NCBI GenBank assembly: GCA_015680865.1
Contig: JADAKE010000016.1
Coordinates: 1 to 64,000 of the forward strand
DNA length: 64,000 bases
DNA from: Enterococcus lacertideformus
Lineage (GTDB): Bacteria; Bacillota; Bacilli; Lactobacillales; Enterococcaceae
Direction of reading: 5' to 3'
The notes under the pieces are model-generated. The model worked only from the letters and a program-made list of their open reading frames with translations. It did no database searches and was not told the origin of the DNA. The position numbers and the translations under genes were made by a program. This document shows positions 1-8,779 of the stretch, in pieces. The number at the start of each line of letters is the position of its first letter. Positions within the stretch are counted from its first letter, which is position 1.

Positions 1-153
1 GTATTTTTGAGAAATCGTTGAGAGTGTATCACCTGATTGAACGGTATAAGCTTCGTCCGCATGTGCAGATGTTCCCATAAAGAATAGCGCGCCGGCAGTC
101 AAAGTTGTTCCAAGTAGTAAAGTTTTAAGTGATTTAATGTAGATCTCCTTCAT
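1..153 (-). CDS. Secreted LysM-domain protein, N-terminal part (cut by window edge)
   Basis: The reading frame enters from the left edge on the minus strand. It shows a signal peptide (KSLKTLLLGTTLTAGALFF, then a GTSAHA-DE cleavage region) followed by the start of a LysM repeat (AYTVQSGDTLSTISQKY). LysM binds peptidoglycan, so this is probably an exported cell-wall protein or hydrolase; the catalytic part, if any, lies outside the window. The start is odd. The only in-frame ATG (151-153) has no ribosome site, whereas an excellent AAGGAG (145-150) sits six bases before an ATT codon (136-138), exactly where relatives would be expected to begin MKSLKTL. Translation may use ATT or run weakly from the upstream ATG. 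Confidence 0.8.
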   Translation of the reverse strand, partial: MKEIYIKSLKTLLLGTTLTAGALFFMGTSAHADEAYTVQSGDTLSTISQKY

Positions 154-477
154 AAATTAAAATTGATTTGTTGTGTTCAACGAGGAATACTTTACCATGA
201 GAAAATATTTCATAGGTAATAGCTTGATGACACTTTGTAACAAAGATACATTTTTTGTAACAAATAAGTTATCATAAAATGTGAAAAATAATGAGAAAAT
301 ATCCATAAACGTTTAAAATAAACTTTACATAATGATAATTAATGAGAAAAATAAAGTTTGAAAACAGATAGAAAAAACTATATTTTTCGAAAAAATGTCA
401 AAAATAATTGAAAATAGCATAATTTTTTTTAATTCGATGTCTGATGTTACAATAGATAGAAATGAGGAGGCGATAAT

Positions 478-912
478 ATGAGTGGAAGATATCAAAAAAT
501 AATGGTAGCAGTTGATGGATCAAAACAATCAGAGCAAGCATTTTTGGAAGCGCTAGAATTAGCAAAAGACAATGAGGCAGAGTTGATTATTGTTTCGATT
601 ATCAATAAGATCGAATTGACACATAGTGCCTATGCATTTTCAAAAATTTATGCCGAAGAAAAACAGAAAATAGAGGTAGAAATGTTAAAGAAAATCCATG
701 ACGCGAAAGAATACGGGCTTATTGAGATCCATGCAATAGTAGAAACTGGAGACCCACGTAATTTGATTGGTTCAGTTTTTCCGCAGCAAGAAGCAATTGA
801 TTTGATTGTTATGGGAGCTACTGGTAAAGGTGCCATTCAACAAGCTTTGGTTGGATCCACCGCTTCTTATGTTGTTACTCATGCGCCGTGTAGTGTGTTA
901 GTTGTAAAATAA
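478..912 (+). CDS. Universal stress protein, UspA family
   Basis: A 144-residue single-domain protein. The N-terminal strand KIMVAVDGSKQSEQAF and the C-terminal ATP-binding loop VMGATGKGAIQQALVGSTASYV (GxxGxG-x9-G[ST] type) place it in the Usp superfamily. These are cytoplasmic nucleotide-binding proteins induced by stress or starvation; the exact role is unknown. The length is normal and the frame intact. A GAGGAGG ribosome site precedes the ATG at normal spacing. It stands alone, with an AT-rich upstream region and decayed sequence downstream. Confidence 0.9.
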   Translation: MSGRYQKIMVAVDGSKQSEQAFLEALELAKDNEAELIIVSIINKIELTHSAYAFSKIYAEEKQKIEVEMLKKIHDAKEYGLIEIHAIVETGDPRNLIGSVFPQQEAIDLIVMGATGKGAIQQALVGSTASYVVTHAPCSVLVVK

Positions 913-1323
913 AAGAGAAGTCAGAGGTTTGCAAGAGAAAAAGTATTTAGAAAAACAGAGCTGATGAAGTAAAAACCGTGAGAATTAAAGTACTATTTTT
1001 GAGTAAAAAAAATAAGAACATTATATACGCTGAAAAATAATTATTCATAAACTCAGTTTTTCAGTAGGAAAGAATGAACAACTGCCTATTTTATTGCCGT
1101 TTTCTAATTTGCTTTTTAATCTTCTAAAGTCAATGAACCATGTGGTTTATGAACACCAAGCATTGGAAAATGTATAAAAAGAGAAGATAAAGAAGAAAGT
1201 TGTACCACAGTGATACAGTTTTTCTTTGAAGTAAAAATGAAAAACTTTATTGGAATAAAAGAATCATAATCGCTCTATCTTAAATCAACCTTATAAATAG
1301 TCTGATTTATATTAGCTAGGTGA
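913..1323. other. Gene-poor, probably decayed stretch
   Basis: I find no convincing intact gene here. Short readable fragments occur in several frames on both strands, interrupted by stops (for example a minus-strand fragment around 1090-1165 reading LGVHKPHGSLTLED before a stop). The stretch looks like eroded coding sequence, but no family could be recognised. Confidence 0.4.
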
Positions 1324-1500
1324 GCAGATGGGCACGAAAGATGTATTATAAATGAAGTGAAAAAATTATGTAAAGAAAAAAAGCACAAAGAAGTAAAAAA
1401 TGATTGGAATAAAGAAGTGTTGGTAGATAAATTTCCTGTTACACAACGCTTTATTGAATTAAAACGAGGTTCTATTCTTAAGCGGTTTAAATTTTTTTGA
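1324..1500 (+). pseudogene. Remnant of an unrecognised gene (3' end)
   Basis: An open 58-codon stretch follows an in-frame TGA at 1321-1323. It has no start codon or ribosome site and ends in a basic tail (ELKRGSILKRFKFF). The composition is protein-like (lysine-rich, amphipathic), so it may be the 3' end of a decayed gene. The terminator-like hairpin just downstream supports its being a former gene end. The family is not recognised. Confidence 0.35.
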
Positions 1501-1519
1501 GTATAAAAAATAGCAAATA

Positions 1520-1577
1520 AAAGGGAGTTGAAAGAAGGGGTGATCGAGCTACTTCAATTTAACTCCTTTTTTCACCT
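1520..1577 (+). terminator. Putative rho-independent terminator
   Basis: AAGGGAGTTGAA pairs imperfectly with TTCAATTTAACTCCTTTTTT across a loop of about 20 bases and runs into a T-rich tract. The stem has a bulge, so confidence is moderate. Confidence 0.5.
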
Positions 1578-1606
1578 TTTTTCTTGAGTTTGTTGACAAG
1601 TGCTAG

Positions 1607-1866
1607 TTATTTTTGGTTATGATATAAAAAGACAATCCAAAGTATCAAGGTAAGTAACGAAAGAACTAAACCAATAATGTGCCTGATTAGTATAATAGGT
1701 GGTTCCCAATGGTGAAATGAAAAAATTTGATAAGTAAAGTAAGCACAAGGCAGGGTGAAAAATAAAACAGATATTTTTCTTTTTGTCCAGTTTATTTATA
1801 GTAGAGAAAAATACCTAGCATGATAAAAAAAGGAATATAAAAAATGAGCTGTCCTACTGTCACCAC
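1607..1866 (-). pseudogene. Small membrane protein gene with a frameshift
   Basis: On the minus strand a GGGAGG ribosome site precedes tandem GTG codons (1861-1866). The first frame encodes a hydrophobic segment (TVGQLIFYIPFFIMLGIFLYYK) and then stops. The next frame continues with two more hydrophobic stretches (ISVLFFTLPCAYFTYQIF and GLVLSLLTLILWIVFLYHNQK) to a stop at 1607-1609. Joining the two gives a three-helix membrane protein of about 86 residues. The length is one base short of a whole number of codons, so a single-base deletion near 1795-1805 explains it. Family unknown. Confidence 0.6.
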
Positions 1867-2025
1867 AAATATACCTCCCTTATACTGTTAATGATCTCTA
1901 TGATATAAAATAACATTTTGCAAGAAATGATGCAAGTAACTCTACAAACAATGCTAAAAATGACAAGTTTTTGATTCTCAGAGTAACTGTTGTATAATTG
2001 ATCCGAAAGAAAGGATGAAAATTTC

Positions 2026-2282
2026 ATGGATCAAGTAATGTTAGAAATCGATTTACATTTAGTAAATAATATTCGGGTGATTTATTATGTGGTAAGTAAT
2101 AATGTAGAAAAACGAGTACTGATAAATAAAACTTACTAAAAAAGGTGTACACCAATTTAATAATAATAGTGAAGCTAACTACTATGAGTATTCCAGTTAA
2201 AAAAGTATTATATACGTCTGTAAATATCAGACCAGACTTAGATGTTAAAATAAATCATGAACCAATCTTTACAACTTACTGA
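2026..2282 (+). pseudogene. Broken small gene of unknown function
   Basis: An AAAGGA site precedes ATG 2026 and a 37-codon frame (MDQVMLEIDLHLVNNIRVIY...). It stops at 2137-2139 and is followed in another frame by about 45 codons (VYTNLIIIVKLTT... to PIFTTY) that end at 2280-2282. The two pieces probably belonged to one protein of about 85 residues with a frameshift near the A-run at 2137-2143. It is followed at 19 bp by another broken small gene. Not recognised. Confidence 0.45.
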
Positions 2283-2300
2283 TTGTAGCGTAGGGAAACA

Positions 2301-2489
2301 ATGAATCCATATGAAACATTAATTCAAAAGTTGGTTGACGGGAAAATTGAAAAAATATAGGTAAAAAGAGAAGAAGTGATGCTTTTCCGAGAAGCTTGGC
2401 TAAAACTTGAAAATCGTAAATACGTGGTAGGAAAAGCATTATTAAACGGTAATGTTACGTATCATTATGACCCAACACGTTTATATTAA
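2301..2489 (+). pseudogene. Small hypothetical gene interrupted by in-frame TAG
   Basis: ATG 2301 opens MNPYETLIQKLVDGKIEKI, then TAG at 2358-2360. The same frame continues VKREEVMLFREAWLKLENRK...NGNVTYHYDPTRLY to TAA 2487-2489. The uninterrupted reading would be a 62-residue basic protein of a type common as short hypotheticals in enterococci (from memory, not searched). A CAG to TAG change would produce exactly this stop. No function is known. Confidence 0.6.
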
Positions 2490-2556
2490 GTGTATGGGAG
2501 TTACTTCAAATCTTTGAGCATTTGTTTGAAAAAATTTACTTGCTTAGTGACAAAAA

Positions 2557-2587
2557 GAGGCTGCGACAAATGTCCCAGCCTTTTTTG
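2557..2587 (+). terminator. Rho-independent terminator
   Basis: AGGCTGCGACA pairs with TGTCCCAGCCT over an AA loop (one G:C-flanked mismatch), followed by TTTTTTG. This is a compact, strong stem-loop. Confidence 0.8.
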
Positions 2588-2745
2588 TCTTTAAACTGTA
2601 GCTAATCTGTGTGATAGAAATCTGGAGTGAGAGGATCTATTGTTGAGTTCGTTCAGCCTAAGCCTGAGAAAAATTTCCAACTATAGTCGGATGAATCACT
2701 CTTTTTTTATCTATATAATGAAATAGAAATATAGGAGGTAAGAAA

Positions 2746-3117
2746 ATGAAGGTCGTAAAAATTATAATTGGCACAGTGCTGTTTTCTGGAATAGCATTAT
2801 TCGGCTTAAAATTTTACACACAGTATTCTCACGATGAATTCGCTAGGATAATGGATCAATTAAATCCCTTAGTCACAAAAGGAGAAGTGTATGTAAAAAC
2901 AAAAAAACCAGATGAAGTAAACTCATATGGTGTAGCTACTTATATACAAAAAGCTGCAGATAAAAATGGTCATGAACGTATCATTGAATTTAATGGGATG
3001 ACTGTTTTAAAAGAAAGTCATTATTTAAAAATAAAGAATAAAGGCGCACATGTTGAAACCTACGAAGAAGTAGATAAAACATCTGTACCCAAACGGGCTT
3101 TAGAAATCATAGGTTAA
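2746..3117 (+). CDS. YxeA family protein (DUF1093), exported or membrane-anchored
   Basis: A 123-residue protein with an N-terminal hydrophobic segment (VVKIIIGTVLFSGIALFGLKFY) and a small beta-rich domain containing VYVKTKKPDE, YGVATYIQKAADKNGHERIIEF and LKESHYLKIKNKGAHVETYEEV, the pattern of the YxeA/DUF1093 family. Family members are short secreted or membrane-tethered proteins of unknown function, often adjacent to transporters. AGGAGG precedes the ATG. The frame is intact, in contrast with the decayed neighbours on its left. Confidence 0.8.
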   Translation: MKVVKIIIGTVLFSGIALFGLKFYTQYSHDEFARIMDQLNPLVTKGEVYVKTKKPDEVNSYGVATYIQKAADKNGHERIIEFNGMTVLKESHYLKIKNKGAHVETYEEVDKTSVPKRALEIIG

Positions 3118-3226
3118 TTATATTTTTATTATGTAAACTTAATGGCAAAATTAAAAAACTAGGATATAAATCAAACTAAAATTCTTAAAACTGAATAAAC
3201 AGTGTTCCAAAAACTTAACTCTACGA

Positions 3227-3287
3227 TAATAAGAACGAACAGAGAAAAAATACAAGAAGCTATTTTTTTCTCTACTCGTTCTTATTA
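3227..3287. terminator. Bidirectional terminator hairpin
   Basis: AATAAGAACGA and AGAGAAAAAA on the left arm pair with TTTTTTTCTCT and CGTTCTTATT on the right arm. It lies between converging genes (the YxeA-type gene on plus, a hypothetical on minus), so it can end both transcripts. Confidence 0.7.
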
Positions 3288-3376
3288 CTTGATCCAGCGT
3301 GGAGTGTCTTATCAGTTGAACTGCATCTCAAATATCAATCATTTGATCATCAGATATATAAAAGAAACAAAATGGA

Positions 3377-3796
3377 TTATCCTTTTCCATAAAGTTGTTC
3401 TTTCACTCGTGCACTTCTTTTTTCTAGTTTTTTTACTAAAGCAGGTGGAATCACTTCAGCAACAGATAAAGCAGAAGAGAGAAGGTGAAATTCTTTTAAA
3501 GGCGCATTGGTGATTTGGTAGATTGTAGCCAGTCGTTCAATATATTCAAAATGAGTATAACTTGTTTTTGAAATAAGGAACTTCAATAAATCAATGGCTT
3601 TTGGATAGTCTTGTTCAGAATAATATACTAAAGCTTGACGATAGAGTTTAATCTCTAGTTCATTGAGAGAAACCGGACTATAACGATTTGTCCATTCTTT
3701 TACTGAGACTTTAAAGGGGCGATTTCCCTTGTCATCACGAACGAAAATAATCGGGATTTCATTGTAATTCATTTTTTTATGGATATATCTTTCCAT
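3377..3796 (-). CDS. Hypothetical protein with TPR-like helical repeat
   Basis: 139 residues. AAAGGA lies nine bases before the ATG at 3794-3796. The N-terminus (NYNEIPIIFVRDDKGNRPFKVSVKEW) is followed by an all-helical part (LNELEIKLYRQALVYYSEQDYPKAIDLLKFLISKTSYTHFEYIERLATIYQ), where the YYSEQDYPKAIDLL stretch resembles a tetratricopeptide helix pair. This suggests a protein-interaction role, but no specific function. No signal peptide. It is followed on the minus strand by a terminator and preceded by the broken C39 peptidase gene, possibly as one transcript. Confidence 0.6.
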   Translation of the reverse strand: MERYIHKKMNYNEIPIIFVRDDKGNRPFKVSVKEWTNRYSPVSLNELEIKLYRQALVYYSEQDYPKAIDLLKFLISKTSYTHFEYIERLATIYQITNAPLKEFHLLSSALSVAEVIPPALVKKLEKRSARVKEQLYGKG

Positions 3797-3855
3797 CTCT
3801 CACAGTCCTTTCTCGTAGTGTTTAGCTAGAGTATAAAGTAATTTTTATGAAAATA

Positions 3856-4608
3856 CTAGCTTTTCTCCAAAGTCAACATTTGACCACCCATTGCTAGAAA
3901 AATCGTTTCAAAATCTTTGATTGGTACGGAGCGATTTTTCGTTCCGTAAGGATCATTTACATAGATCTCATTTTTGTCATAACCTGTGATCACGCAAGAA
4001 TGAACCAGTGGTGTTACTTTTACTTTGCCATTATTTGTTTGCCAAGTGACGAAATCATCATTACTGGGAACTTGAAAGTCTAATGTAACAGAAGTCCATA
4101 TTGGCTCTCCATTTTGCAATGCTTTTTTGACGTCTTTTAGCGTAGCCTCTGTTTTTGCGATCGTATGGTAATCAGTCTTTACGATTTGTTGTGCGAGTGC
4201 AGCAATTGGGGGCACATAAGACCCCCATTGACCAATCGCCGCCACTGATATCTCCAACAAAGCCTTCATTTGGATCGCCATGTGTACCATCGGCATTGAA
4301 TACAGGAACGTAAGTTAATTTTTTTTGCTAATTGATTTTTGTTCGTGTTGTATCCATAATAAGAGAGCAACATTGATAAAGAAGTAACCTCACAGCCGTT
4401 TTCTAATGCTGGTTCTTCTAGTTGATTTTGCAAAGGAACATCTAACAGTACTTGTTGTTTTTCTTTTTTTACTGACTTACTTATTTCTGTTGTAGATAAA
4501 GATGATTTAGCTTCACCTTTTACGTAAAGAAGATAATGTATGCTGGAAAAACTAATTACTATTAGACATCCTAGGAATAAAAATTTTTTACCAACCCGTT
4601 TTTTTCAT
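3856..4608 (-). pseudogene. Broken C39-like (papain-fold) peptidase, exported
   Basis: Three frames must be joined. ATG 4606-4608 plus an A7 run, with one A removed, gives MKKRVGKKFLFLGCLIVISF, a signal anchor. Then comes VLLDVPLQNQLEEPALENGCEVTSLSMLLSYYGY, with the catalytic-type Cys in ENGCEVTSL. A shift at an A8 run (near 4319-4326) leads into LTYVPVFNADGTHGDPNEGFVGDISGG. A further shift near 4230-4250 leads into the C-terminal 130 residues (GQWGSYVPPIAALAQQI ... VHSCVITGYDKNEIYVNDPYG), which hold the His and Asn/Asp region. This matches the peptidase_C39_2 / DUF3335-like family. Residues at each joint are consistent with one ancestral protein of about 250 aa. It is non-functional as read. 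Confidence 0.75.
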
Positions 4609-4772
4609 TAAAATACCCCTTTTATCTAGTCTTTCAATTATTATAATAGTTTTTTTAAAAAAGAAAATAAAAACTTACTTTATAACAAAGAAATATTGCT
4701 TTTAAGAATTAAAATAAACGAATATTATTTTATATAAGAAAAAAATCTTTCGCATTGGTCAACATGTTTTAA

Positions 4773-4801
4773 TTGTGAAAACGAAAACAGTGCGCTATAA
4801 T
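4773..4801 (+). promoter_or_regulatory. Sigma-A type promoter
   Basis: TTGTGA (4773-4778) and TATAAT (4796-4801) are separated by exactly 17 bases. It lies about 130 bp before the small DUF2187-like gene. Confidence 0.6.
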
Positions 4802-4928
4802 ACCATTAAGGTTCAAATGAGTCGGAGGGAAATAACATAGATTTTTAACTGATAATCATTCGAAAAAACAATAGATAGTGAAAGAACCTTTCTTTATTCT
4901 GTGAATTTTATAGTTTAGGAGGATTTTG

Positions 4929-5129
4929 ATGACGGAAGAAATGATTAATTTAGGAGAGCAATATTCATGTAAGCCGATTGGTTTTACAAAAGTAGTCATC
5001 GGAGAAGTCGTTTCAAAAATGACGAATTGTGCCGTGGTCAAAGTTGCTCAATGTGCATTAGAAGATCAAGAGTTATTAGAAGAAAAAGCAAGTATGGTTG
5101 TTGCAAAATATGAGACATTTGTTGAATAA
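4929..5129 (+). CDS. Small DUF2187-like (KOW-type) protein
   Basis: 66 residues from ATG 4929, chosen because AGGAGG (4917-4922) is correctly spaced; an upstream TTG adds only one residue. The pattern GEVVSKMTNCAVVKVAQCALEDQELLEEKASMVVAKYETFV resembles the short KOW-type DUF2187 proteins (beta strand, ENSAIVDI-like strand, then EEKTVVxHKNY-like end). These are cytoplasmic and uncharacterised. The frame is intact and it has its own promoter and terminator. Confidence 0.6.
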   Translation: MTEEMINLGEQYSCKPIGFTKVVIGEVVSKMTNCAVVKVAQCALEDQELLEEKASMVVAKYETFVE

Positions 5130-5177
5130 AAAGGATTTTGGACATGCAGAAATGAAATCAATACTGCACGTCCTTTT
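5129..5177 (+). terminator. Rho-independent terminator
   Basis: AAAAGGA and GGACATGCAG on the left pair with CTGCACGTCC and TCCTTTT on the right (5140-5149 with 5164-5173), with one mismatch. It sits directly after the preceding small gene. Confidence 0.7.
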
Positions 5178-5234
5178 GCTTTGTGATTTTATTTCTTTTT
5201 CTGAGCTTCAGAAAGAGAAAAGAGGTGTAGGTAG

Positions 5235-5722
5235 ATGATCAGTATATTTACGTTACTATTATTTTTATTTGTACTAGTCATGTGTTTGTTTTTATGGTTT
5301 GTACGTCTGAAATTGTTTATCGTACGGTAAGAAATCGCTGGGTGTATTTAGTTGTTCCTTTCTTAGCGTTATTAGTTCTTTGGTTTACGTTTACTAGCCA
5401 GCCTAATTTAGACGAATTAGCAAAAGGTATTTTGTCAGCGTTGATTTTTATCAGTTTTTTGTTAGATAGTCGTGGTATTTCTGAAGAAGGACTTGTGTTA
5501 AATAGCTTTGATATCAAAGGGATTCCATTTTCAGAGATTAATAAAATCGTGCTGTATCAACCACAAGGCTCTTCTGAGATCAAAATGAATTTTTTTCGTA
5601 ACGGTTGGCGTGGGCCAATGTTAAAATTTTCTGTTTCAATGGAAGAATTAGTGACTTTTTTAGCTCAGCATCTAAATGAGGAAGCAGAAATCGATATCAT
5701 GATTGACCCTGATCATGAATAA
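5235..5722 (+). pseudogene. Membrane protein of unknown function with one frameshift
   Basis: GAGGTG precedes ATG 5235 and a hydrophobic start (MISIFTLLLFLFVLVMCLFLWF). That frame stops near 5332. The next frame, open from 5282, continues EIVYRTVRNRWVYLVVPFLALLVLWFTF, a second helix, a third hydrophobic stretch, and then a soluble PH-like tail (GISEEGLVLNSFDIKGIPFSEINKIVLY...). One missing base near 5285-5310 rejoins the frames into a protein of about 162 residues. Translation could in principle start at internal ATG 5282, so partial function cannot be excluded. Confidence 0.65.
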
Positions 5723-5847
5723 TGTTCAATAGTTAAGATAAATATTTTTTTAATCCTTTTATCGATTTCTTGTTTATTTTCAAAAGTATTCATGCTGTCA
5801 ATTAAAAAAGAAATATACTGTTTTTTGAATGAAAGATAGCTCAATTA

Positions 5848-5884
5848 AGCCAACCGATTTCTCAAAGTGAGAAATTGGTTGGCT
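5848..5884. terminator. Strong hairpin without a clear T-tail
   Basis: AGCCAACCGATTTCTC and GAGAAATTGGTTGGCT form a 16-bp stem with one mismatch over a short AAAGT loop. Neither side has a good T-run, so it may be an RNA stability element or a degenerate terminator. Confidence 0.5.
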
Positions 5885-5970
5885 ACTTCAGTTCTTGTAG
5901 TGGTCCATAGATAAAAAACGCACAGTATTAATTTTAATAGTAAATAAGATAAGAAAGACTATTATATAAA

Positions 5971-6016
5971 AAAAGAATGGCAATTCATGTTTTTTTTTGA
6001 ATTGCCATTCTTTTTA
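5971..6016. terminator. Bidirectional rho-independent terminator
   Basis: AAAAGAATGGCAATTCA pairs perfectly with TGAATTGCCATTCTTTTT. A- and T-runs on either side allow termination in both directions. Confidence 0.8.
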
Positions 6017-6110
6017 TTTTTAAAAGTAAAAAAAAATAAATTGTCTCTCTTTATAAAATTATTATATATTGTCTAATAGCCCTAATGAAAAACGAAAGGA
6101 CTCTTGATTA

Positions 6111-8596
6111 ATGAAGAGAATCAGATTTAATTTTATTTTCTATTGTTATTTTTATAATATCTGCTATAAAAATTAGAAACGAATTATCGACAATCGATGT
6201 AAGTAAAGTACTACAAACAATCAGTAATGAATCTATTTTGAAAATTTTTGGTTTGTTTATGACAGGAGCGTTAGGAATATTTATACTATGTTTTTATGAT
6301 TTTGTTTTAATCAAACAGTTTAAGTCAATAAAAATAGCAAAATTGAAGGTATTGAAAATTAGTTGGATTGCTAATTCATTGAATGCAGTGTTAGGATTTG
6401 GTGGGATCTTTGGCGCAACTGTGCGCTATAATTTCTATAAAAAATATATAGATTGTACTGAAGTAAATAAATTAAAAAAAAACAATTTCTTTATTGCTTG
6501 TATCCACTATCTCTGGTGTAGGCGTATTGTCTGTTATGGTTTTATTAAAAATTTTTCCTGAAAGCCATCTACTGGAAGAAAATGGGACAATCAAAATTGG
6601 ATTGCTTATCAGTTCCTGTTTGCTTCCTCTTTATATGGTTTATATTAGTGCTAGACCACCCATTTCGTCTGCAAGGTGGTTGGGGTTAAAATTTACCGTT
6701 GTTTCAACCATTGATTATCTTACTTCAGGTATCGTGATGTACGCCGCATTTTGTTTTCTAAATCTATCAGTTCGTTTTGTAGATATGGAAAGTATTTTTA
6801 TTATCGCTACGATAGCAGGAATCATTAGTATGGTGCCAGGTGGATTTGGTGCATTTGATGTTATTTTCCTTTTAGGGGTGACTCAAGAACTAAATGTTGC
6901 CAAAGAACAGGCTTTAATGGCATTGATTTTATATCGTTTAGCGTATTACATTATTCCGCTACTAATTGGTTTGTTATTATGTATTAGTGAAATTCAAGTT
7001 CTGATCAGTCAAAGAATCGGTAATAATCAATTGACTATCCTGTCGAAAGAACTAACATCGGTGGTATTTTCGATTACCCAAGAGCAGATAAAACAAATTG
7101 GTCGAGCATTGAGTACTAGTCTTTTTTTTGTTTGTTCACTGCTCTTTTTATTAGATTCGTGTCTTTTGTTTTTGGATTATGCTTATTTAAAAGACATTCT
7201 CTTGTTAGTTATTTCTCCATTTTATACATGTGTCAGTGTTTTATTATGTACAGACAGTGTAGTAATCTATAATGGTGCAATTGCTACTTATAAAAACTTA
7301 CGTATCAAAGTTTTTGTGGTAGGTTTATGCCAAGTTGTTCTATTTTTTGAAGGGATGAGTCTAACTGCTACGTTGTTAACAATGGCTTTAGTCATCAATT
7401 TATTCTTTTTGAAAAGATGGTTGGAAGTGGAAGTTATCAAGCGAAGCATATTGGAAAAAGTCATTTGGGTAGTGACAATTCTTTTTGTAATAGAAAGTTT
7501 AGTTGAAGTTTATGTCATGCTACCAGATCAGCAACTTCTATTAATGGCCGGTTCGGTATTCTTTTTACTTTTCCTTTGGGGAGGTTGGGAATTCTTCCAG
7601 CGAAAAAAATTAAGAAAAACATTGAAGTTAAATTTCCAACAATTAAACGAGGAAGAATATCAATCTTTCTTGTAGCAAAATAATGGGAATCATTTAGCAC
7701 ATTTAGGTTTTTTAAAGGAGAATAAGGTAGCAGTAGTGGAGGATATGGCAATCATTTTTCAGGAAAGTGACCACTATATATTTGTTTTAGGAGACCCCTT
7801 AGGCTGCCAAGAAGCTATTTTTCCATCTTTAAAAAAAGCAACGAATCAGGCCAATCAAATTGGAAAAAGAATCATTTTTTATCAAGCTTCTACCCAATAT
7901 CTGAGTTTTTATAACGATTTAAACTATCATTTTTTCAAGTTAGGGGAAGAAGCTACTCTTCCTTTGGAGGATTTTTCGTTAGCTGGGAAGAAGAAAAGAG
8001 GGTTTCGAGCGACCTTGAATCAAATGGAAAAATTAGGCTATTCATTTCAAATAATCAAACCGCCATACAGCAACCAATTATTGGAGGAATTAAAGGAAGT
8101 ATCTGAACAATGGCTAGATTCGAAAAATGAAATGACTTTTTCAGTTGGAAGATTTGATGAAGCATATCTACGTCGTGAGCCTATTGGATTGATCAAAAAT
8201 AGTGAAGAAAGAATTATTGGATTTGTTTCAATTATGCCGACTTATACAGAACGGACAATTTCAGTTGATTTGATAAGATGGCGTACGAATGAAGATTTGG
8301 CGATGATGGATGCACTTTATCTGCATACGATTTTATGGGCAAAAGAACAAGGTTATCGAGAATTCAATTTAGGGATGGCTCCTTTTTCTTCCACCTATAA
8401 AAATACGATTAATTTAGAAAATACATTTATTTATAGTGTTTATAGCAATACACAATATCTCTATTCATTTAAGGGTTTAAGAAAATATAAAGAAAAATAT
8501 AAACCTAAATGGTCGTCGAGATATATCGTTTATAGCAATAAAACGTGGGTGTTGAAAAATTTGTATGCCTGTTACAAACTGATTCATTCAAAATAA
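6111..8596 (+). pseudogene. mprF: Phosphatidylglycerol lysyltransferase MprF, broken in three places
   Basis: MprF is a membrane protein: an N-terminal flippase of about 14 helices and a C-terminal cytoplasmic GNAT-like aminoacyl-PG synthase (DUF2156). It lysinylates PG and lowers sensitivity to cationic peptides and daptomycin. Here the helices (for example GAFDVIFLLGV and the PGGFGAFD motif) and the synthase domain (KKKRGFRATLNQMEKLGYSF ... AKEQGYREFNLGMAPFSS) are recognisable. The reading needs one shift near the start (6115-6145) and one at an A9 run (6474-6482). It also meets an in-frame TAG at 7673-7675, after which the same frame continues QNNGNHLAHLGFL. Corrected, it is about 827 aa, a normal length. 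As read it cannot make the full enzyme. Confidence 0.85.
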
Positions 8597-8675
8597 AATT
8601 TAACCAATAAATAAAGAGCTAGAAAATAACGTGAGGATGTAAGAATGAAGAAAAAGTTTATCTTTCATGTGTAAG

Positions 8676-8732
8676 CTAAAAGAGCGTCCCCCCCTGTAAG
8701 TTGTGACCTTCGTGGGGGAGACGCTCTTTTAG
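8676..8732. terminator. Strong bidirectional terminator
   Basis: CTAAAAGAGCGTCCCCCC pairs with GGGGGAGACGCTCTTTTAG between the converging mprF and nitroreductase genes. Confidence 0.85.
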
Positions 8733-8779
8733 TATTTGTATTACTTTGTTAAAATAATCATTTTTTTCTGTTAGTATGG

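Noticed and set aside
3202..3513. Plus-strand open frame of 103 codons
   Set aside because: It runs through the terminator hairpin and antisense to the TPR-like gene, with no ribosome site or domain pattern.
6474..6482. mprF A9 run as a phase-variation switch
   Set aside because: Two further lesions in the same gene would keep it off regardless, so decay is the simpler reading.
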